The notes beneath the pieces were generated by a model. It saw nothing but the letters and a program-made list of their open reading frames with translations. It made no database searches and was not told where the DNA came from. From positions 1 through 11,497 of the forward strand of contig CANJJY010000109.1 of the NCBI GenBank assembly GCA_947474445.1: 11,497 bases of DNA. The letters are read 5' to 3'. Positions 6,480 to 11,497 of the stretch are shown piece after piece; the stretch's first letter is position 1, and each line of letters starts with the position of its first letter. Source of the stretch: Oligoflexaceae bacterium. GTDB taxonomy: Bacteria > Bdellovibrionota_B > Oligoflexia > Oligoflexales > Oligoflexaceae. Made by a program: the position numbers and the translations under genes.

Positions 6480-7577
6480 CTACGGCTTGGTTGGTGGCGG
6501 CGTGCCCGCAGCGGCCGGCGCGGGTTTACCTCCTGCGGCCGGAGGAGGAGTCGCGGCAGCTTTTGCAGCCGCGGCGGCCTTATCTTTCTGCAGCTGCTGT
6601 TCACGGATCTCACGCTCCAGCTTACCTATGATCAGGTAGGCCTTCTCGTCGATCGTCGTCGGTCCCCCATCGACCTTCGCCACTTCCTCAAGCTCGGTTC
6701 GAGCTTTAGCGTAGTTGCCAAGTCCTTGGTATTCGTTCAGGGCGCAACTGAACAGAGCTGGCTTATAATTCTTTTTCTTGGCGATAATGCTTTCGCACAG
6801 CGTCGCAACTTCTTTAGGATTATCCAGCAAGCGCTCAGCCTGCATCAGTCCGGTCTGGATGAAATAATCCTCGGGCAAGCCTGAAAGCATGGCCTTGGCG
6901 GTGCGCGCATCGCCAAATCGTAAAGCGGTAAATCCGATATTCAGCCGCGCTGGCTCATAGTCACGCCTCACCGTAAGCGCTTCATTCCAAGTCGCGATGG
7001 CTTCGGGCAGGCGACCATCGAGCATGGCGATCATGCCGCGAGCGGTCAGGGCGGCCGCCTTGGTCTTGTCGCTTTTACTCGCCATGAGCTTTTCGATCCA
7101 GTGCTCGGCCATCGGAAACTGCTTGGAATGGATGGAGGCCAGAGCTAATTCAAGTTGCCCGACATCGGGCATTTGCTTTCTGATATCTTCGCGCATTTCA
7201 ACGATCATCAGCTTTTTAGCTACGGCAAACACGGGCCCTATGCCATCACCGGCTAGGCGCTTGGCGGCCATCAGCGCGATCATTTCTTTGCGATCTTTCG
7301 GTCCGGGATTGGCCAGCTTGCCTTCCAAATCCGAGGCCAATTCCTTGGCGGCACTGACCTGAATGGCTTTTGAGGTCATAGAATTATTGGAAAGACTATA
7401 GGTGAGAGTCACGTAATTGCCCGAGACGTATTGCTCGTCCGCCTCACCGCCTTTTTTCTCGTCGCCGCCCCCGCCACTGCTTTCCGCCGCCGCTGAGCTG
7501 CTTTTGCTATCCGAGGGCGTTTGACAGGCTGAGAGACCCGCGAGGCCGCACGCCAAGATCAGGTGTTTGAGTCTCAT
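6480..7577 (-). CDS. TPR-repeat outer-membrane lipoprotein, GltE/AglT-like
   Basis: A 365-residue lipoprotein. MRLKHLILACGLAGLSAC has the lipobox LSAC with lipid site Cys18; Gln at +2 argues for outer-membrane sorting. A Ser/Gly-rich linker (22-46) follows. From about 141 helical hairpins of tetratricopeptide type are seen: QLELALASIHSKQFPMAEHW, then the region around LPEAIATWNEALTVRRDYEPA (190-210), and near 276-300 with YAKARTELEEV. The last 33 residues are Ala/Pro/Gly-rich and probably unstructured. The ATG overlaps the stop of the upstream 1026-residue TPR gene by four bases (ATGA, 7577-7574), which implies translational coupling. Such TPR lipoproteins next to a larger exported TPR protein and an AgmX-type protein match the GltE/GltD pair of the myxobacterial gliding complex. 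Lipoprotein and TPR calls are firm; the precise orthology is not. Confidence 0.88.
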   Translation of the reverse strand: MRLKHLILACGLAGLSACQTPSDSKSSSAAAESSGGGGDEKKGGEADEQYVSGNYVTLTYSLSNNSMTSKAIQVSAAKELASDLEGKLANPGPKDRKEMIALMAAKRLAGDGIGPVFAVAKKLMIVEMREDIRKQMPDVGQLELALASIHSKQFPMAEHWIEKLMASKSDKTKAAALTARGMIAMLDGRLPEAIATWNEALTVRRDYEPARLNIGFTALRFGDARTAKAMLSGLPEDYFIQTGLMQAERLLDNPKEVATLCESIIAKKKNYKPALFSCALNEYQGLGNYAKARTELEEVAKVDGGPTTIDEKAYLIIGKLEREIREQQLQKDKAAAAAKAAATPPPAAGGKPAPAAAGTPPPTKP

Positions 7578-10500
7578 TTGGTAGCCTTCACACTTGAGGT
7601 CATACTGCTCGCCAACTCAGAACCCAGAAAGTCGGGATGTACAACATAATCGTCGAACTGGAGTTTTTTGTCCGCGACGCGGTTAAAACCACCGATCACT
7701 TTGATCGACCATTCGTTATAGACCTTGAACTGATTCACCGTGTCCTGTGCAGTCTTATACCAGTTGGCCGCCACTTTTCTTCGCTCGGCGATCTGCGGAG
7801 CTAGCTGCTTGACGACATCTTCCTTGCTCGCACCTTGGATGGCCGGTGGATTCGACAAGACTTCGGCAAAATTCTCGTTCGCCAAACCCATCTGATGAAG
7901 GGCCGCAACCCCCCAGTAAGCGTCTTTCGTCGCAGCCACCTTGGAGTAAGCCTGCTCGACCTGAACCAGAGCCAGGGCTTTCGCTTCGATCGATTTAGCT
8001 AAGGCATCGACTGTTCCGCCGACCAAACCCAACTTCAGGTAGCGGGGGAGGATAGGATCCGCTTCGCGAAAGGCAATTTCACCGACATAGCGGAGAGCTT
8101 CACCGCTGATGCTGCCAGGAGCCGCGCTGAAAATACTGCGAATTTTGCCCAAAGCGGCACCTGCCTGGGGTCCTCCCGATCGAACGATGCGGTTGTAAGC
8201 CACAATCTGTTGATTGGCCGAGAGCTTGAAGCGAGGGAGATACTGCGTATTGATGATGTTGATCATTTGGTCATAACGCCTCGCGCGCTCAGCCCCGACA
8301 ATCAACTGCTCAACGAAGGGCTGCGCTCCATCTGGATAACGGGATGCGAAAGCGTTGCAAACCGTCAGGGCTTTGGGTGTGTTGAGCGCGATCTGCAGAG
8401 AGCAAGCTGTGGAAAGAGCGCCAGCAGCTTCCTTTTCCTTAGGAAATTTTTTGGTAAACTCGATGAAAAAGTCCGAAGCCTTGTCGTAATCAAGCTGCTT
8501 TTCGTAGATCTGCGCCACCTGCAGCAGAGATTCCTTGGCTTGGGGCTTGTCGCCGAAACGATTGACGATGACCAGATAAGCCTCGATCGCTTGGGGAATA
8601 GCTCCGGCTTTGATGTAATCGACCGCAGCGTTGTACCAAAGCTTGTCGACCTCGGGGTCGTTGGGATATTTGCGGGCTTGCGCCTCGAATTTTTGAGCGC
8701 GTTTAAGCGTATCCTTTTCCTTGGCGATATCCTCTTTCTCGGCGCCGCGCTGGATGTTGCGCAGCTCCTGACCGACTTTGCTGTTGCGATACTCAGGTAT
8801 TTTGAGCAAAGCATCGGCCGTAGCTAAGAGCTGGGCCCTGTCGTCTTTGACGATAGGGATCAAGAGAGCAACGGCAGCCGGTCCTTCGGTTCCCTTAGGA
8901 TATTTGACCGCGATGATTTTGAGGTACTTGATCGCGTTGTCTTTTTGACCCGAGTGATAGTAGACATCGGCGGTGCCGACATCACAACTTTTTACGCGTG
9001 CGGCGTCGTCGGGATACCATTCCACGTATTTCACGCAGGCTTTGATATAGTTTCGGGCCCGAGCCGAAATCGGTTTCGGTTGTTTGAAGTCGGGCTGCCG
9101 CTTCTTCAAGACTTTGAATTCGGGTTCAAAATCTTTGACGAAGGCGTTGACCATATAGACCGAAACTTCCTTGTGCATATTCTCGCTCTTACCCGTCTTC
9201 GCGTCGACCTTGATGGCCTTGTCTTTGCCGAGGCTGGCGATCTCGAGGTAATAGCGGCCCGCCGAGCGATAGTCTTTCAGGTAATACTCGATGTCGGCTA
9301 TATAGTATTTGATGCCGGGTACTTCAGCTGCTTTGGGATGATACTTTAAGAAGAGCAGGTAGCCCTTTTTGGCTTCCATATTCAGCTCGCGATTATCATC
9401 CTTGATCGCATTCTGGTGCGTGAGTGTTGCGTAATAGATCATCTGATCTTTGATCACAGCCTGCGTCTCGAGGACCAATTCCTTTTTGTTCTTTTTTCCC
9501 CATTCAGAGTTCAAACCATAGTTTTTCGCGTAATTCTCCAGTTCAAACCAGACTTTCGCCTGATCGCCGAGAGCGCCGTAGAGACTGACGATTTCCTTTT
9601 GAGCCCCTGCCCCTTCAGGATCGTTGGGTGCGATCGATTGGAATCTCTTGAGAACCGAGATCGCCTGCGCGTAGTTACCCTGGTCGGCCAAAATTTGTGC
9701 GAGCAGCGTGAGGAAAGGCCCGATATATTCGGCCCCATTGTTCGCTCGGTAGTAGGCGATGGCCTCTTCGATCATCTTCAACTCAGCGAAGGCATAGACC
9801 ATATCACGCAGTGCTTCGTCGCGCAGCTGAGCATCTTGTCCAGTGCCATTCTTGGCCATGGACACCAGCTGCTTCCAAAAGTTGAGGCCCTTGCGATAGT
9901 CGCCGAGGTTATAGGCACACCAGCCGAGCTTAAACACCGACCAGAGGTAGCGCTTGGAACGCTTATATTTGAGGGCCTTTGAGAAGTTGGCCTGGGCATT
10001 ATTGAAGTCGTTGCGCTCGAAATAATAATCACCGAGCGAGGCATAGGCTTCACCGGAAATCGCGGAGTTGGGATATTTCTGGATCAACTGCGTAAAGATC
10101 CGGGCTGAGTCCTTTTCTTTACCAAGATACTGCAGGGCTACGGCCTTGTTGAAGGTAACCTGATCAGCATTTTCACTGCGTGGGTACTCGGCGAGTATGT
10201 CCGAGGACTGAGCGATGACGGACTTCCAATGTCCCATCGACCGCGAAGTATCGAGCCGCGGTTCGGCTCCTTTGCGGCCACCGGCCTGCCAGGCTTTCCA
10301 TCTTTTATCGTAGAGACGTTCCTCTTCCGAGCGGGTATAGGTCGCTTGTTCCATATGCAGGTTCAGGACCCGCTCGAGGATTTGCAGGCGCTGCGGCGAA
10401 CGCTTAGGAAGGCTCTTGGCTGTTTTAGCGAGATAGACGACCGTCTTGTCGATGCCTTTAATCAGTTTTCTCTCGACCTGGAGAGAAAAGATAGCAGAGC

Positions 10501-10654
10501 GATTGAGCTGCGGTGCGGCAGGTCCGGTCTTCTTCTCGCGTTTTCTCTCTTGGACTTGCAATGCAGCTCGCTTCTGTTCCTGAGCGGACAGGTGCCCAGG
10601 CACGACAAGACATGCCAACTGCAGCCAGAGTATGAGCCAAACGGAACAGCGCAT
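7574..10654 (-). CDS. Large periplasmic TPR-repeat protein, GltD/AgmU-like
   Basis: A 1026-residue exported protein with a signal peptide (about 1-24, hydrophobic LILWLQLACLVV, probable cleavage LSA|Q). After a charged linker come many tetratricopeptide or Tol-Pal/YbgF-like helical repeats. Clear ones lie at about 142-260 (ILAEYPRSENADQVTFNKA, IFTQLIQKYPNSAISGEAY, AYNLGDYRKGLNFWKQL). More follow through the protein, recognisable by recurrent YP-N/D and LGDY-type turns such as KYPKGTEGPA, KYPNDPEVD and KFPKEKEAAGA. It should be a protein-binding scaffold in the periplasm; no enzyme motif was seen. The size, export signal and adjacency to a TPR lipoprotein and an AgmX-type transducer resemble GltD/AgmU of Myxococcus. 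Start: ATG at 10654 has AAGGG six bases upstream and AAGGA slightly further. It follows the upstream gene by 50 bases and overlaps the next by four, so it is within an operon. Confidence 0.9.
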   Translation of the reverse strand: MRCSVWLILWLQLACLVVPGHLSAQEQKRAALQVQERKREKKTGPAAPQLNRSAIFSLQVERKLIKGIDKTVVYLAKTAKSLPKRSPQRLQILERVLNLHMEQATYTRSEEERLYDKRWKAWQAGGRKGAEPRLDTSRSMGHWKSVIAQSSDILAEYPRSENADQVTFNKAVALQYLGKEKDSARIFTQLIQKYPNSAISGEAYASLGDYYFERNDFNNAQANFSKALKYKRSKRYLWSVFKLGWCAYNLGDYRKGLNFWKQLVSMAKNGTGQDAQLRDEALRDMVYAFAELKMIEEAIAYYRANNGAEYIGPFLTLLAQILADQGNYAQAISVLKRFQSIAPNDPEGAGAQKEIVSLYGALGDQAKVWFELENYAKNYGLNSEWGKKNKKELVLETQAVIKDQMIYYATLTHQNAIKDDNRELNMEAKKGYLLFLKYHPKAAEVPGIKYYIADIEYYLKDYRSAGRYYLEIASLGKDKAIKVDAKTGKSENMHKEVSVYMVNAFVKDFEPEFKVLKKRQPDFKQPKPISARARNYIKACVKYVEWYPDDAARVKSCDVGTADVYYHSGQKDNAIKYLKIIAVKYPKGTEGPAAVALLIPIVKDDRAQLLATADALLKIPEYRNSKVGQELRNIQRGAEKEDIAKEKDTLKRAQKFEAQARKYPNDPEVDKLWYNAAVDYIKAGAIPQAIEAYLVIVNRFGDKPQAKESLLQVAQIYEKQLDYDKASDFFIEFTKKFPKEKEAAGALSTACSLQIALNTPKALTVCNAFASRYPDGAQPFVEQLIVGAERARRYDQMINIINTQYLPRFKLSANQQIVAYNRIVRSGGPQAGAALGKIRSIFSAAPGSISGEALRYVGEIAFREADPILPRYLKLGLVGGTVDALAKSIEAKALALVQVEQAYSKVAATKDAYWGVAALHQMGLANENFAEVLSNPPAIQGASKEDVVKQLAPQIAERRKVAANWYKTAQDTVNQFKVYNEWSIKVIGGFNRVADKKLQFDDYVVHPDFLGSELASSMTSSVKATK

Positions 10655-10704
10655 ATCGTACCCTTATCCTTCTCGCATAGCCTCAGGAGACAGGCCCTAC
10701 CATC

Positions 10705-11497
10705 TTACTTTGGTTTGTTCTCTTCCTTAACTTGGCACTTGCTTTCCATGTTGTAGACATAGAAGCCGAGCTCATCTTCCCAGTATTCACCCTCGAAGGG
10801 CCAGAATTCCAAGGTTTGGTTGATGTTCAGCTTTTGCAATCCACCGATGAACTCAGCCTTGCGATCTTCATCGCCGACGCGGATCAAAGCTCTCAGATTA
10901 GCGAGCTTGCCGAGTTGCATCTCAGCGACGATCAGCTTGGTTTGGTTGGACAGATCGACCAGCTCGTTGTAAAAGGTCGTGCCTTCCTTATACATACGCT
11001 GGCCCGCGTCGAGGACAGCGGCCGACTTCTTGGATTCAAGAAAGCTGTTGAGGCTCTCGAGGAGACCTGAGGCCGCCCAATCATTGTAGTTGCGCAGATT
11101 ATTTAGCTCGCGATCGGTGAAGCGAATGGTATCCATCGATTCTTTGAATGCATCGACCTGCGAGAGTTTTTTGACAATTTCTTCGGCTTTCTTGTAATTG
11201 GACATCGAGCCGTTCTTATAGTCGTAAACAAATTTAAAAAAGCCCTTGGGGTCGCCGCGGTAGCGATTGAGCATGCCTTTGACGTCGCCAAAAACCGGCT
11301 GATACCTTTCCTTGAAGCGGCGCATCGACTCTTTAACCTGATCGAAGCGGCACATGCGAAGGAAGGTAATGGATTGAAGAATATAAGCTTCAGGATAGAA
11401 GCGGTTCTCAAAAAACGGTGAATGAATCGTATGAATATTGCCGAGAGTATTGTTGAATTTTTCAATAAAGAAGAAGGCCCAAGAGGCTTCCCAGATG
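10705..11497 (-). CDS. TPR-type envelope protein, C-terminal part (start outside window; possibly GltC-like)
   Basis: The frame is open from the right edge to the TAA at 10707-10705, giving about 264 residues of a longer protein. An internal ATG at 11355 is not the start, because the frame continues upstream with good content (SWAFFFIEKFNNTLG, YPEAYILQSITFLRMCRFDQ), typical of a TPR helix pair. The middle is helical and charged. The C-terminal block WPFEGEYWEDELGFY followed by a Cys-containing tail resembles an ending I associate with TPR-containing proteins of myxobacteria and bdellovibrios encoded beside gliding-complex genes. It is the first gene of the operon visible here, 50 bases ahead of the large TPR gene. 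Whether it has a signal peptide cannot be seen. GltC-like is a guess from context and is not established. Confidence 0.8.
   Translation of the reverse strand, partial: IWEASWAFFFIEKFNNTLGNIHTIHSPFFENRFYPEAYILQSITFLRMCRFDQVKESMRRFKERYQPVFGDVKGMLNRYRGDPKGFFKFVYDYKNGSMSNYKKAEEIVKKLSQVDAFKESMDTIRFTDRELNNLRNYNDWAASGLLESLNSFLESKKSAAVLDAGQRMYKEGTTFYNELVDLSNQTKLIVAEMQLGKLANLRALIRVGDEDRKAEFIGGLQKLNINQTLEFWPFEGEYWEDELGFYVYNMESKCQVKEENKPK

Noticed and set aside
6421..6480. Terminator between the lipoprotein and transducer genes
   Set aside because: The hairpin there is followed on the minus strand by CTGGGCAAGG rather than a T-run, so it does not qualify as intrinsic.
10229..10756. Plus-strand open frame (175 codons)
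   Set aside because: It is antisense to the N-terminus and signal peptide of the large TPR protein and to the preceding gene; no domain content.
11103..11465. Minus-strand 120-codon frame overlapping the upstream TPR gene
   Set aside because: It is an out-of-frame shadow; the frame ending at 10705 continues to the window edge with TPR-like content.

Overview
The window looks like chromosomal DNA of a Gram-negative, double-membrane bacterium of the former delta-proteobacterial type (Bdellovibrionota/Oligoflexia or Myxococcota-like). I infer this from moderate GC, two lipobox-bearing lipoproteins, and above all an operon whose products resemble the Agl/Glt trans-envelope (adventurous gliding) complex, including an AgmX/PglI-type C-terminal domain. 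No rRNA, tRNA, CRISPR array, IS element or phage gene was seen. All six supported genes lie on the minus strand, so transcription runs from high to low coordinates; the open plus-strand frames opposite them have no recognisable content.

Right to left in transcription order: (1) 11497-10705, the C-terminal part of a tetratricopeptide-type protein that begins outside the window; (2) 10654-7574, a 1026-residue exported TPR protein (GltD/AgmU-like); (3) 7577-6480, a TPR lipoprotein (GltE/AglT-like) whose ATG overlaps the previous stop in an ATGA junction; (4) after a 165-base gap holding a hairpin and a possible internal promoter with a dyad, 6314-4128, a TonB-like single-pass protein with a degenerate cytoplasmic FHA domain, a Pro-rich then Gly-rich periplasmic linker and an AgmX/PglI C-terminal domain. 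A good intrinsic terminator (4097-4064) closes this unit. The probable theme is one envelope-spanning machine: an inner-membrane transducer contacting periplasmic and outer-membrane TPR proteins. The proton-channel motor (AglRQS type) expected to drive it is not in the window.

Further left, 3868-3113 encodes a LysM plus M23 (LytM) lipoprotein, NlpD-like in layout but with a complete set of zinc and catalytic residues. A 523-base gene-poor stretch (3112-2590) follows. It holds candidate terminators, a bipartite stem-loop, and a sigma70-like promoter with a long leader.

From 2589 off the left edge runs a large biotin-dependent carboxylase: a biotin carboxylase domain, then BCCP with the AMKM biotin site, then a helical region of about 200 residues. 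It is still open at base 1. The biotin carboxylase part carries several motifs reminiscent of eukaryotic-type multidomain acetyl-CoA carboxylase, suggesting a single-chain fused acyl-CoA carboxylase whose carboxyltransferase would lie outside the window.
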